From Sphagnum magellanicum (Eukaryota > Streptophyta > Sphagnopsida > Sphagnales > Sphagnaceae), in contig CM038921.1 of assembly GCA_021904315.1 (NCBI GenBank), positions 9,020,146 to 9,084,145 of the forward strand: a stretch of DNA of 64,000 nt, in the 5' to 3' direction. The translations under genes and the position numbers were made by a program. Shown piece by piece: positions 25,541 to 38,347 of the stretch; position 1 is the first letter of the stretch, and each line of letters opens with the position of its first letter. The notes under the pieces are model-generated. The model was given only the letters and a program-made list of their open reading frames with translations. It searched no databases and was not told where the DNA came from.

Positions 25541-27277
25541 GTGTTCATTTTGTATAGTATTAGTTGCATGTTAGTTGCACAATAAACCATATAGCCCATA
25601 TAATATATGATGTAAATTTTGTAGTTAAAAGCATGACCAATATAATTGCAATGACAACTAGTTACGTCCAATTGCAAAATGATGGGTTGCATATGACAAG
25701 ATTTCTTTTAGTGATGAACATATAATATGTGTCCTTTTTGTTACCAACCCATTACATGAAAAATGAAAAAACAGAGATGTCTAGTTTTAATAAGGACCTT
25801 AAGGTTGGACCTTGATGTGTAATGTGATGAAAATGGTCCCAATTTATCTTTAGATTTAATGACATTTTTTTAATACATTATCAAATGCAATAACTTGTGG
25901 TAATGGAAACCCAAACATTTCTTGAATCTAGTCCATTACATGTTTCATTGAAAAGGAGTTGGTGTGGTGAAGAAGAACACAATAGTATGAGTTGAAATCA
26001 TTGATGGTTGAAGTTGTTCTTCCAAACTTGTAACACACAAAACTAAGGCATTGGAGATAACTTTGCAGTGCACACTAACAAAGTTGTTTTCAATGTAATT
26101 TCATACCTGAAAAACCTTATCATCATTTTATTATCTTGGCTTGTTTTGTATAATCCATGAGTGGATTAGCATACTAGGAATTTTCATTTCAAAACACCAC
26201 AACACAAGGCCCCAGATATATGAAGCTTTTAGCACTAGCATGTTTAGCAAAATTCATGATGATGTACATTATGCATTCAAAGACAAGCATGAGCATGGAT
26301 GTAAACAAAAAGTTCAAGCATAAGGACCTTGGTGGTACATGAAAATCCAAGTGTTTAAAGTAATTGTCCGTGAAAATAAGGCTTTCATGCATGTTGCAAA
26401 AAAAGAAGATGCATTCTTGATTTATGTTTTTCCCACACTACATGTTAAGTCACGTCAACATGAAATCCCCTTTTCAATATAAAAATACAAAGACATGTTT
26501 GAAAAAATAAATGTTGACACCTTGTTGAAACATTGACCATATGATTGCCCAAGGAAATTAAACATTGACCATGTCTATAAAATTAAGAACTCAAATGCTA
26601 TGAACATTGAAAGAAAATCTTTAATGTGATTATCATTAGCAATGGTAAAGAATAAACATGAAAGGAATTGAGTTTTGATAGAGTGAAAAGCTTGAAGATG
26701 GACTAAAACAAACAAAGGTTTACGAAAGCGATCACCTCTGTGGGTACCCATGGTTATGGCTAATGGGATGATACTAAGTTGACCCTTTTGGTTACAATGA
26801 CTATAAAAAAAAAAAAAAGTTTAAAAACATAAAAATTATGAATAAATGATAGGAGTTGAACAATGTCACTTCCAATGAGACATAAAGTTGATGCAAGAAA
26901 CATTTGAGTTGAATGCATTGGCTTGCAACAATTGATTTTTCCCCCAACAATTGCACCCACAATGAATGATATTTTTCCAACAAAATTTGTTTTTTGATAC
27001 CTATACCAAATAGAAGAAGAAGTTGGTCAATAAATAATAATAATTATTGTCCATCAATTAATTGATTTGTGAGTTCAGTCCCACCAAATAAAGTAAAAAT
27101 AAATGTTATTAACTTCTAAAATAGGTGGACATGGATTATGTGACCCAGAACTCACTAGCTCACATCCATTGGAAACCCATTAGGGTATAGCTTAGTTGTG
27201 GATGAACCACAACTTAGTTAGCAAGGTTCCACTTTGATAACCTATCTTGTTAATTTCATGCTTCCACCTTGCACTAC
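25540..27277. other. AT-rich repeat-derived DNA, no gene seen
   Basis: Only short broken frames. A piece near 26990-27070 repeats the 14.6-15.3 kb array unit (GAAGAAGAAGTTGGTCAATAA). Confidence 0.35.
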
Positions 27278-27562
27278 TTAAGGGGCACTTTAGACAAAGG
27301 TCCATGGTCCAAAATTCTAGGGACCAAATTGAAGCAAATTGGACCTTTAAATTGGACCCTTCTTCACATTTTAAATTTTTTTTGTAAGGTACAATGAGTG
27401 TGTGTAAAGGCATAAGGTTCAAATTGAGTTAGTAAAAAATAAGATTCACATGTGAAAGGATTATGTTGTCCTTTTTTCTTTTGTCTTTTTTTTCTTCATT
27501 TTTTTGGCCATTTTTTGTTGCTTTCTTTTTGTTTTTTATGTGCTTTCTACTCCAAATTCAGA

Positions 27563-28980
27563 ATGGATGAGCGTAGGCACAAGATATTGGCGGTCCTAGT
27601 TTATACTATGGCCATCCATCAAGTCATTGCACAAGTGGTCTCATTGCAACGAGTAACTATTACACAACATTGGAGTATAATGAGTGCATTGTTGTTTTTT
27701 TTAGAGTTTGTGGACATGCCACCAAAAGTTCAAAGCATATGGAGGTATGAGAAGGTAGATATATGAAGAATTAGCTTTTTGGGAGTTTTTTAGAGAAGAT
27801 GTTTTGACAACATACATGGTTAAACTTTGACACATTTCGTGCTTTGATTAGGGTTGTAAGTCCAAGTCTTGAACAAAAAATACAAACATGAGAAAAAACA
27901 TCCCTATGGAAACTAAAGTAATAATGACTTTTGCAAGATTAGGTAATGAAAATTCATTACAAATGTGTGGAAAGGTCTATGGCATTGCAGAAAGTACAAC
28001 ATCCATTATAGTGAGAAAGTTTTGTGTAATAGTTAAAAAACACTTAAAACCATTGGTGATACCTAAATCAACTAGAAACAAAATCAAAGAAATTACCATT
28101 GGTTTTAAACACTTACATGGAATTTCTTACATCCTAGGTGCCATGGATGGTAGTCATGCTCCAATTATTGCACCTAAGGTAGATCCCAAATCATATTATT
28201 GTTGGAAGGTTTCTACTCCACATTGATTCAAGAAATTGTAGATGCAAAGTGTAGTTTTAGGATTATGACTATGGGTGGCATGTAATATTCATTATTGGGT
28301 TTTTTTCCAAAAAACAGAGTTAGGAAATTGAATGATGAAAAACGAATTTTTACCTTACAAGTTGATAAGAGATGTTGTTTATTCAATGTGACCATGGTTC
28401 TACTCTCCATTCAAAGGTGAGAAAGATGGGTTGCCAAGATAAAAAACACATTGGAATTTTATCCAATCAAGTACAAAGATGTCAGTTGAAAGAACTTTTG
28501 GAATGTTGAAAGGAAGGTTTAGAATTTTATTCAAGAGAGTATACATATTCCATTGCGCCACATGCTAGACTTGGTGATGGTTTACATATGTTTGCATAAC
28601 ATGTGCATTGCCAATCTAGATGGCTTTGATATGGACTAGGTTTTGGAGGCTCAAAAAGAAGCACAAGTAGAAGCAAATTCAACATTTGGCAACATCAAAG
28701 GAGCTAATTTGTTCAAATTGGTTGAATAAGCAATCAAATAGATAAAGAGGTTACAAAATCCAAGGATAATGGATGATGATAGGATTGACAGGGAAGACAT
28801 AAAACATTAAGGTGAAGATGAAGATGTGACAACTATTGAAAACAAAAAACAAAAGAAGAAAGGTTCAAGAAGATGTTGATAGAGGCTATGGCAACTCATG
28901 AACTTTTAGCAGAAAACTTTTTTGAATTTCATTTGAAAAAAGATGGTAATCTTGCATTCTTGGATACATTAGATTTTGGG
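27563..28980 (+). pseudogene. Harbinger (DDE_Tnp_4-type) transposase, disrupted
   Basis: Starts with MDERRHKILAVLVYTMA. An intact block at 27888-28226 reads NIPMETKVIMTFARLGNENS, then CGKVYGIAESTTSIIV, KPLVIPKSTR and GAMDGSHAPIIAPKVDPKSY, which includes the first catalytic Asp. Later pieces in shifted frames give PWFYSPFKGEKDGLPR and HWNFIQSS, then SVERTFGMLKGRFRILFKRV with the catalytic Glu, and finally a CLHNMCIANLDGFDMD-like end. Several stops and frameshifts separate these, so no full protein is made. Such transposases cut and paste the element together with a Myb-like partner. Confidence 0.8.
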
Positions 28981-29225
28981 TCAAATTGTGGTGAATGATT
29001 CAAAGCTCATATGCTATGTAACCTATAGCTTATCTATGAGACGTCCAATTTAAACATCCATACTTTTGAGTAAAACATTGGTTTCTACAAATTGTTGTAA
29101 CATTGTTGTGTTATTTTTAGCCATGGTTGAAAATGTTCAAGGACATTGATCTTATGCCTCTTGTTATGTTTTGTAACCTCATCTAAAGTGATTGGTCTAT
29201 CTAAGGGCTACTTATTAACATCATC

Positions 29226-30223
29226 CTAAAAACCACTATCAGGATCTGTTTGAAATTCTAGACTGTCCACAATTTCATCAATTTCATTTGCAAAATCATT
29301 CACATGCTTCATCACATTTCCACCTTTGATGCCACCAACTATCCAATGCATCATAGAAAGGACATTCATGACGATCATTATCAGAAATCTCATTTGTAAT
29401 TTTGTCATTTTTGTATTATTTGTAAATTGAATTGAACTTCCGCTTGCAAGTATTTGGAATCCTTGAAAAACCAAGGAGTATAGCCAACATTTGGGTGTGC
29501 AATTTGACCCATGTATCCACCCTTGAAAGAAAAAAAAAAATGGGATAAAAAAGCTTGATTTATGGGCTGAAAATCATCTTTAAAACAAAACAATCAAAAT
29601 TGATTACATGAAGAAATAAAATGCAAACCTATCAAAACACTTGAAACAAAGCTGGCTTTTTGGTTGGCTCCTCTCCTCCCCCCAAGGAGATGTGGGTTCA
29701 AACTTCATTGTGGCCAAAGTGGTGACCTCTAATGGGGGGGTTCAGGGTTAAGGCCAGGCCTTTAAAAGGCCCAATCTAATCTGAATTTTTTTTTTTGTTT
29801 TTTTCCCCTATTTTGCTTTCAAAAAATCTATCATTACACCCAAGTTTTAATTATGAAAATAGAGCAAAAATCAGATCTAAAAAAAAATTCTAGGGCTTCA
29901 ATAAGTTGGAATTTAACTTGTTTCTTCGCATTTTTGGTAAATTCAAGCTCCATTTCTCCTCATAGTGCAATCATATGTAAAACCTCACCATTTGCACAAA
30001 TTTTTCTAGCCTTCTTAGCCTTCTCACCTTCCTCATCTTCCTCTTTCATTGTAACTATAACCACTTTCTTTTTTGTTGCGCACTTTTTGGGAAGAGGAGC
30101 CGGTTTAGGGACCTCTTGTAAATCCAAATGTCCTTCCACTTGTGAAAATGAGTGTTTCAACCTTGGTGGGTGTGCACTTAACAATGTACTCCTCCATACA
30201 TGAAATGTCTTCCATTCTTGCAC
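29226..30223 (-). pseudogene. Possible second ORF of the Harbinger element
   Basis: Minus-strand frames inside the element, convergent with the transposase. One piece (29960-30223) begins MQEWKTFHVWRSTLLSAHPP and carries a Lys/Glu-rich basic-acidic tract. Another (29405-29593) holds GYMGQIAHPNVGYTPWFF. PIF/Harbinger elements usually encode a second, Myb/SANT-like protein. I do not see a clear Myb motif, so this is inferred mainly from position. Confidence 0.35.
29645..29812 (+). mobile_element. tRNA-derived SINE-like insertion
   Basis: An A-box-like TGGCTTTTTGG at 29653 and a B-box-like GGTTCAAACT at 29695-29704 are spaced as in Pol III promoters. Between them lies a hairpin-like CTCCT...AGGAG. 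The unit ends in a T-rich tail at about 29788-29812. It differs in base composition from the surrounding AT-rich element. The target duplication was not resolved. Confidence 0.4.
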
Positions 30224-30563
30224 AATTTCAACTTCAAGAACAAGTTAAAAACAAACCTTGAAAAACAATGAAAATAATGAAAAATAGTGAAAAAATAATG
30301 AAAAACAATGAAAGGGACAACCTTGGACCCTAGCTTACATCTTGGTTCTCCAAACCATGAGATTTCATTTAAGCTCTACTCTACTTTTTGGTCGGGACCA
30401 ATTGAATTTCCCTCCAAAATGGTGCCATGTAGATACCACCTCAATTTGGCTTCAATTGATCTTGGATCCTCATTTAAAGGCCTTGGGTTCAATTTATGAC
30501 TCTCGACCAATAGGGAATGCTCCATTTTGTTGGACCTTAGACCCTCGTCTAAAGTGGCCTTAA

Positions 30564-31884
30564 GTAAAATGGGGGCAAATAGCATGAGGAAGTAGGTAAG
30601 GAATGTAAATGGATACTACCTATGCAGTCACGTAAGCAGGTTCAGGAAACAGTAGAGAGAGAAGCAGCCAAACCAGTTGGACTCTACCCCCTCCAAACCA
30701 GTCGGGTCCTACCCCCATCGGCCGCAGGCAAAGGGGCCCCAGAAGATGGAGAATCTTCTGTCTCTCCTATTTGCGCTGCCATGATATATTCACCAACTTC
30801 GCATGGAGACTTCCTCTTCACTCTCTCTCCCCCTCGCAGAATTTTCGCAGCACAAATATCTCTCGTCTTGTTGTTGTTGTCGCGTTTCCCAACTACCCAT
30901 CAATCTCGATCCTTACCCACATTGCAAGTGTAAGCTCATCATCATCATCATCATCATCACTGCAGTTTTTTTTTTATGGTTTGTTCGTTTGTAATTTTTA
31001 TCTTTATGGGGTGATCGGTTTCTTTGTTTTTTTTTCTTCCCTCTTGTAGAACATCAGAATCGCGACTTTCTTTCTGGTGTCTAGTTTTGTCGTTCGTGGG
31101 GTGGGGTTCAAAAGCTTTTCGTGTGTGTTTTTGTTTCCCATTTTTCATTTCTTGGGTCGTCTTTGTTGGGTTGGGTTTTGGGGTGGGGGGGGAAAAGGAT
31201 TCCTTGCTTGGCATGCATGGGTTTGGGATTTATGGAGTTGGAAGAAAATGGTGTTGGGTGGGAGGGGGGCGGTTTTAGACAACTGAAGAGGGGGTTTGTA
31301 CAACAACAGTGAATGGGTTTTCTGGGTCTGCATTGGGTTGTGGAGATTTAGGGCTTTTAGGGTGTTGCATGGCCTTTTGCATTGAGTACCAAGTGTGATG
31401 AGTGGTATGTGATGATGATGAGAATCATGACTTGGGGGGTCCCCAGGAGCGATGTATACAATAAGGTGCCTCCCTCCCTGCCTCTCTCTCTCTGTCTGCC
31501 CTTGTTTTTGTTTGTTGTTATTAATCTAGAGTCTCATGTGTGTGTATGTGCGTCTTGTTTGAATTTGTTTCAGTGGTCCTTGTGTGGTGGTACCTATTGA
31601 TGGTAGTGGGGTTTTGGTTGTTTTGTTCTATTTGATTTTTGAATTGTTGGATTTTTCTGCATTGTGGGTCTCATAAAAGGGAGCTTGGTTCTCACTTTGG
31701 GCCAAAACCTCACCACCCACTTGGAGATTTATAACCTCACTCACTTGGAGATTTTTTTTTTGGGGGCTTCTGGTTCATATTTTCTGCTGATTTGGTTTTG
31801 TGATGGGGTTGTTTTGATGTTTGGCAGTTAAGACGACGGCTTATGATCTGTTTTTGAACAATTTTCCGAGAACAGGGTCACACA
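30564..31884 (+). promoter_or_regulatory. Upstream and 5' leader region of the LPA1-like gene
   Basis: Composition switches sharply to gene-like right after the Harbinger end. It contains a TCA microsatellite (30936-30960), a CT-rich run (31473-31500) and T/G-rich stretches typical of a plant leader intron. An acceptor-like TTTGGCAG lies near 31827, before the coding start at 31885. The transcription start cannot be placed. Confidence 0.45.
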
Positions 31885-34800
31885 ATGGTGGAAGAGAAAA
31901 AGCTTTTGTATATTTTGGTTGAAGATGAAGAAGGGGAATTGGGGCAGAATGGTGCAGGTGGTAAAGCGGCAAGCCATCGATATACCCGACCCATGCTCCA
32001 GAGCACCCTACAGTTTATGGGTTGCAGACCACGACATGCTTTCAAGGTGAGCACATACATGTATTTCTCCAACAATTAGCTTACAGTAAATGCTTATCCC
32101 AACAATTGCCATGGAGAAATTAGATTTCAATTCCATCTTTTACTGTGGTTGTTAGTATTGCAGACCCTAGGTAATTGTTGTTGAATACTCAATTGAATGT
32201 CTGCAAGAAGAGGATGAGAATAGGACTGGCTCTTTGATGAAGTGAACAACCACATATTGAATGTGTTTGTGGGGTTTTGGGATTGTGGCAGATAAGTGAC
32301 AATGTTTTTGAACTGGTGCGCAATGAGTTGCCACCCAAGAAGCAAAAGTGTCAGTTTGACCAATCCATTGGTCTGGTCCCGCTTGCCACAGAAGTACCAA
32401 AAAGAGAGAAGCTATATGATACCCATGGTTTCAAGGTGCACCCAAAGCCCCTGAAGAAGCGGTCGACTGCAATCATAAGCAGGGAGAAGTTTCTTGATGT
32501 TGTCTGTGATGCTCTGGCACAGTACCGGTATCTGGGTCTGAAGCAACGAAGTGACCTTATGGTTGCCTGTCGGTATGTGCTTTTTGACTTCACAGGTGAA
32601 TATTGTTTTGTCATGACCTTCAGTTACTTGCTCCTGAAATAATTTTGATGGCTTTTAAACCTATTTGTTGAACTGTTGCTACAGCCTTTGTCCAATGCCA
32701 ATTATACCTGGAAAGTTTTGTAACTTTGACCTAACTATCTTGAGCCTCAAAAGTCACATTAACCTCAGAGGCAAAGAATATCAAAATCTTGGCAAGGGCA
32801 ATTTGATCTGCTGATTTCAGGAAATTGGGTTGTGACGAAGGTTGCTTGTCTGGTTTTAGTTCAATCATGATCAATCTTGTTGCTAAAAACTCGGAGGACT
32901 GCTGAGTTTTGTTCCTGGCCATAAAGAGGCTTATGTGATGTGTCTAAAGGGATTCTGCGATTTTGCAGAATACGGGAGAGAAAGGAATCTGTGACAGTTT
33001 TGCTCTGTGGTACAAGTGGTTGCGGCAAATCCACACTCGCCTCATTGCTGGTAAGTTCCTTCATTCTCCTGTCCACACCCATGTGTCTGTTCCTCTTGTC
33101 TGCCTACTCCTCAAATCAAAGCTCAAAACTTGCAGCCATTGCAGGGAAATAAATTTGTACCATTGCTTTAGTTTGCTGCTCAACCAGTTGAGAATATGTG
33201 TTGTCACTGCTGCATGTCCCTTCTTTGTGTACTGAAACTGAGAGTGATGTGCAAATCACAGGCACACAGGCTTGGAGTTACTACAGTGGTCTCCACTGAC
33301 TCTGTCCGGCATATGATGCGGGGTTTTGTAAGTGAAGAGGAGAATCCACTGCTTTGGGCTTCCACATATCATGCAGGGGAGTTTTTAGATCAGGAAGCTG
33401 TGGCCCAGGCTAAGTCTAAGAGGAAAGAGGCTAAGCAGGCCAGCCTTCCTATTCGATCTTCATCATCTGGGTCTTATGGTACACTAACACCTGCTGCATC
33501 TCTAGACAGGAAAAGTCTTGTTCAATCAGCTTCAGAGCTTAAACACAGCAATGGAAATAATGGGCATAGAGTCGTCAACAATGGGAAGACTGTTAATCTT
33601 GAAGAGACGAATAGTCTCAAAGCTGAGGGTGGCAGTTGTAAAGTTGAAGTGGCAGCAGATTCTTTGGTGGGTGCAAAGACCATGGCAATTCAAGGCTTTA
33701 AGGCACAAAGTGAAATGGTTATGGAAAGCCTTGACCGCTTGATCACAGCTTGGGAGGCTAAAAAGGAGTCAGTTGTGGTAGAGGGTGTACATCTCAGCCT
33801 CAACTTTGTGGTGAGTAGTAAAAGTGCATGTAGATGATCTTGAGTTTATGTTAGTTTGGTGCCTTAAGAAAGTATCTTTGTTTGGAGTTCAGCTGAGTAA
33901 GCCAAGGATAAAATTGCATGTTCAGGGGTGCAGGAGTGTACTGTGTGATGGTCCACCATATCAGTGCAGGTGTGTACTGTGTGATGATCCACCATATCAT
34001 GCACCATTGGTGTGAAATGGGTTTTTCAAGTCAGTCTCAAAATTCAAAGGCCTGTCTGACTAACATCAGGGTGCTGGAGCTGGCAGATGGGGCTGATGAA
34101 GAAGCATCCTTCAATTATACCATTTTTAGTGTACATTGCAAATGAGGACAAGCACATGGAGAGATTTGCAGTGCGTGCCAAATACATGACTCTGGACCCA
34201 GCAAAGAACAAGTATGTGAAGTATTTCCGCAATATCCGGATGATCCAGGACTACTTATGCAAGCGGGCTGACAAGCATCTAGTACCCAAGGTCAACAACA
34301 CCAACGTGGATAAGAGCGTGGCAGCAATTCATGCCACAGTTTTCAGCTGTCTTCGCCGACGTGCAGATGGAGAAGCACTTCTTGACCAGGCCACAAACAC
34401 TGTGAAAGTTGTTCACCAAGAGTACATGAAACAGTACACATCATCAGCTTTGGGATCCAAGGGTATGTTCCAGTTGATACAGCGCAAAGGCTCATCCCGT
34501 AACCTGATGGCTCTTCTGGACACAGATGGAACAGTGACCAAGGCATGGCCACTTTCAACAATGCAATTGGAGAAAAAACCTTCAGCTGATGTAGTTGCAG
34601 ACAAGGAGTTGGACATGTTGCTTTATGGCCCAGTGTCCATTGGTAGGGCAGAACCTGTGCATCTACAGTTTGGAAACCGTGGTTTGGGTGCATGGCCCAG
34701 TGATCAAGAGGATCTGAATGAGAATGGTTCTAGTTCATTCAGAGGAAGTGGGAATACGGATCACCTTTGTCATGGATCACCAACTCCATCTGTTGGCCCT

Positions 34801-35857
34801 GGGTCAGAAAAAGAGGTCAGTTGATGTCTAGAACCTTGATTTAAAACCTCTGTTGCTGCTGTTTTGTCTTCCTCATGAGGTTGTGACTAATCATCCTTTT
34901 CTTTTCTACGCTTGCAGCTGGTTGAGGAAGTAGAGGTTTCAGGCAGTGAGGAGGAGATTGAAGACGAGCAGGAAGAGACTGAGGATGGAGGACAGTCCAG
35001 TGGATCTGAGCCAGAGCCAGTTGAGGAAGATGATGTATGGTTTCTCTCCCACTCTCTGTTTTCTGATGAACCTTGTGTCCAATGGTTGTTTAAGAGCAAC
35101 TCTACCAGTGTTCAGTGTGTGACCCTGCGAATTAAAATTGCATGAAGAAAAGTAAAAAAATGCTGGTTTGGGTCAGCAAAATGATTTTAGCCCAGCATTT
35201 TTGCACAGTTTGTTGATGCTGGTAAAAGGCACGGCAAAGTGTAACACCTGCTGTTGATTGGCTAGATGGTTTGATTGGTCCAGGTGGGTTGCTATTAGTA
35301 GTCTCTGCTGGGGATGCTGTAAGACCACAGTTTTCCAACAAAAACTCTGTTTTTTTCTCTTGTTGTTTAAATCTGTACAACCCTGCCATTGGAATGCAAG
35401 AATTTCTTGCTTCATTCTGTTCTTTCTCTTAGAAACAGGACTGAATTCCTTCTTTGGCATGATATGAAAACTAGTTATGTCAGTGTAATGACTTGGGTTC
35501 TTGGAAGAGAAATCAGCATTTTGAGTTATCTAGTGAGGGCTGACAAACAATGTTGTTTTTGGGACATAGATGGAGGGGTCTGTGGATGATGAAAGTGTGC
35601 GATCTGATGGTGATGTTGATTATGTTGAGACAAGTGCTGAAGGGGACGATGCTTATTGGGAAGATGATGAATCTCCAAGGCCACCACAGATCTTTGTGGG
35701 GGAGTCTGGCAAAGTGAAAAAGGCAAACATGGCACGCCTACTCTCATTTGACCAAGCAACTGCAGCAGGCCGAGTCCAACCTCAGCTTCGAAAATCTTTC
35801 TCACATAAAGGGTCATCAAGGCTACCTTCACGAATAATAACTAAATCGACTGAATAG
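31885..35857 (+). CDS. LPA1: LPA1-like P-loop NTPase (2-phosphoglycerate kinase related)
   Basis: Related to rice low-phytic-acid LPA1, which affects seed phytate; the biochemical reaction is unsettled, with kinase activity inferred from similarity to archaeal 2-phosphoglycerate kinase. Coding exons: 31885-32046, 32292-32572, 32969-33050, 33262-33810, 34087-34815, 34918-35034, 35570-35857. All introns are GT-AG and the exons sum to 736 codons including the stop. An N-terminal ATP-cone-like region (about 35-147) precedes the Walker A motif GTSGCGKST (about 162-170) in exon 3. [13 protein letters not shown] and [15 protein letters not shown] follow in exon 4, with a Ser/Asn-rich linker and then [12 protein letters not shown]. 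Exon 5 has [21 protein letters not shown]. The C-terminus is Glu/Asp-rich and disordered. Length and domain order fit the plant family. A MITE occupies much of intron 6. No transit peptide is evident. Confidence 0.93.
33931..34002 (+). repeat. 36-bp tandem duplication in LPA1-like intron 4
   Basis: Two adjacent units beginning CAGGWGTGTACTGTGTGATG and containing CCACCATATCA, differing at only a few positions. It lies wholly inside an intron. Confidence 0.75.
35091..35322. mobile_element. Tourist-like MITE (copy B) in LPA1-like intron 6
   Basis: Flanked on both sides by TAA (35091-35093 and 35320-35322), a clean 3 bp target duplication. The left end is GAGCAACTCTACCAG, then GTTCAGTGTGTGACCC; the right end is CTGGGGATGCTG. 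Inside, AAAATTGCATGAAGAAAAGT, TGCTGGTTTGGGTCAGCAAAA and CACGGCAAAG match the reverse complement of copy A at 14185-14578. So it is the same family in opposite orientation, shortened by about 160 bases. It leaves the splice sites intact. Confidence 0.8.
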
Positions 35858-38347
35858 AAGGGAGGTTCTTCCTCTTAACAGGAAGTTAGTGCTCAAGTCC
35901 TTCGTATGCTGCTATGTGTTCCTTCCCTCCAGAGTGGAATTTGCAATAGGTTAAACAGTGCAGAACTTTTTGCATGTTTTTCAAGTGCTGTAGATAGAGT
36001 TCAATCATGCCTGGAACTTTGGAATTCCAGTTGGGGGTCAGTTGGTCCTTTTTCTCTCTTTTTGTACATAGGGTGAGACAAAAATTCTCATGCCTGACTC
36101 TAGGTTTCTGAAACTTTCATGACCCATGAGATTGGGATGTTTACAATAATGCAGATGGTTTTCAAAGTGGAATTGTGAAGCTGGAAGGAACCAGCCTACC
36201 AACCAACCACTACCAATCAACAATAGAATTTTGGCAATGGTCTTGGGTTGTGTACATGCATATCATTTTATTGGCTTGTTGTCATTTGTCAGGTCTGTGA
36301 ACCAACACATGTGTGATGTGATGTTGTCACATACCTTGGTTCTTTTGAGCAAACTTGTTATCTAATGGATTTGTGTGTATCTTGATCCTGCATTTACTTT
36401 CAAATGTAAGATTGGCAGCTTTGGGAGTTCTGGAGCTAGATGCTTACAGAAGATGCAGGACAGTGCTTCATAAAGTATTATGTATTGTCAAACATATGTG
36501 AGCAAATGGAGATTCTGCTACAGGTTTGCAAGATCTTCTTCCTGTTGAAAAGTTGTGTAAGGTTTGCATTTTCAAGCAGGAGCTCAGACTGTAATGGACC
36601 TTTCCTTGGGCTCACTGACTGCTGATTTGGAACTGCTCCAGCCCAACCTCTCGTGTGCCCCTACTACTGTCAATTGAGCTGATGAAGGTTAGTATCTACT
36701 ATCTACCTATGCTTTCCCACTTGTGCTCAAGTTTGACCATTTTGAAGATGTTGATGCATGATTGAGATGAGATCTGAAGATGCTCTGGAGGGTTGAAATG
36801 TTGGAACTGACCTTTTGGAGGTAAAAGAATCCAAAATGAGAACTTGATCTCCAAAGGTCTGACAATGGTTGAGTTGCCTTCTAATGCAACAGATCTCATC
36901 TACCAGACAGTGTCAGGGTACCCAAAGTGTCAACAGACTATACAATACTGGGAACAGTTGATGCAATGCACAGGTAAAATTGTACACCTGAAATCAGGGT
37001 CAGTGCAGATGACCCTATGTAGCAGTTTGGAAAGGATGTCTCAGAAAGTGAGATCTAGCTATATCACGGAAGGTGAGATCAATGTTAAAAGTTGTGTTAA
37101 ACTGGATTTTACAGTTTGTCCAACACTAAGTCCACTATTCCAGAAAGATCTTGGAAACTTAATCCATGTCGTCAATGTGTGAAAAATTTGCCGCACATCT
37201 CTTACTTGAACTGTTTCACCTGCTTCAAAAACAGGCTCTCAAAGCTTCGAAGTGAATTCTTTAGCTAAAACCCACGCATGAGTTGTAGCAGGTAGTTGGC
37301 TTGCAAGTCCCAGGTGTTCTATGGAGCAAGATGACCTTGTCTCCTACAAGCCCTGAGAAAGTTTTTACCACAGAGGCTGATGCAGAGCACAGTTAATGAT
37401 TATATGTTTTGAGGCTCTCCTCTATCTGGTAAAAGCCTTCAGTTTCACTGGCAATTGTCCATTCTTTTGTTCAATAGACCTGGCTTGCCTGTTGTCAGTC
37501 TATTTGTGTTGTATTTTGGTGAAAATATGTGGATTCAGTTATTGAAATGTCATTGCTTGCAAAATGTGTGCACCCATTCTTCATACATAATTCTCTTTTG
37601 GTTTCTGTTTTCATTTTGGGAAGTAGATAAAATGTGACACAGGGTATATGATTCATAAGTGTCTGTACTTGCACATTCCACTTGAAATCAAAGGGCAAGT
37701 GTGACCTAGTGAAGGAATGTGTGGATGTCTGAATGACCAAACTGGAAGTTTTGACTAAATTAGAACATATTTTTGCTGAACAAACTACTTGTACTGGATT
37801 GTAAGGGTGTGGGTTTAGGGTTTCCTTGATGCTCCTTAGGATCTTTGTAACTTGGGAGGATTGATCCTCAACTACAGGAGGGGCCGAGGGCCAAATTGAC
37901 AGACCCAAAATTCTACTTTCAAAGAACCAGTTCAGCTTGTACTGAAGCAATCAAGTGATTGAATTTGTGATTCTAGTTGAGATAATTACAGAGTCTGCAG
38001 CAAAACCATGAACAAAATAAAACTTTGAAGTTTTGCTTTTGTGAGGTTCTGATCAAGAAAGTTAGAACATTACCAGCATTGTTATACTAGCTCATTTAAT
38101 TTACATGTGCTTTGCAGCAAAATATCCAAACCCAAAATGTCTTTCAATCTCACCTTTGCACAATTAAACTTCCACATCCTCCCTTCCCACTATACAGTAT
38201 TAACTGAAGCCTCTATTGGTGCAACATCTGCATGATAGTTTTCTGAACATATGAAGAACATTTCAATAGTCTAACTAACTCATGTAAGGAGCACTCTCTC
38301 TCCGCCCCACCCCACACCTGCAAATCCACATTGAGATCTGAAATTAC
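35858..38347. other. Region between the convergent LPA1-like and FDM-like genes
   Basis: Probably holds the LPA1-like 3' UTR and the FDM-like 3' UTR. The 2.5 kb contains only short frames. The + strand frame at 36844-37182 has no domain I recognise. The two genes point at each other, so overlapping transcripts are possible. Confidence 0.4.

Larger units (their letters stand above)
27278..30563 (+). mobile_element. PIF/Harbinger DNA transposon with terminal inverted repeats
   Basis: The left end (27282) reads GGGGCACTTTAGACAAAGG, continuing to GGTCCATGGTCCAA. The reverse complement of the right end (30559) reads GGCCACTTTAGACGAGGG, continuing to GTCTAAGGTCCAA. TTAA abuts both ends (27278-27281 and 30560-30563), so the target repeat is TTA or TAA as expected for this superfamily. 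The element is about 3.3 kb and contains a broken transposase on the + strand, a possible second ORF on the - strand and a SINE-like insertion. It is the full-length class whose transposase could move Tourist-like MITEs such as those at 14185 and 35091, although the TIR sequences are not the same. Confidence 0.8.

Noticed and set aside
36844-37182. Frame of 112 residues downstream of the LPA1-like gene
   Set aside because: No motif, and the region is most likely 3' UTR or intergenic DNA.
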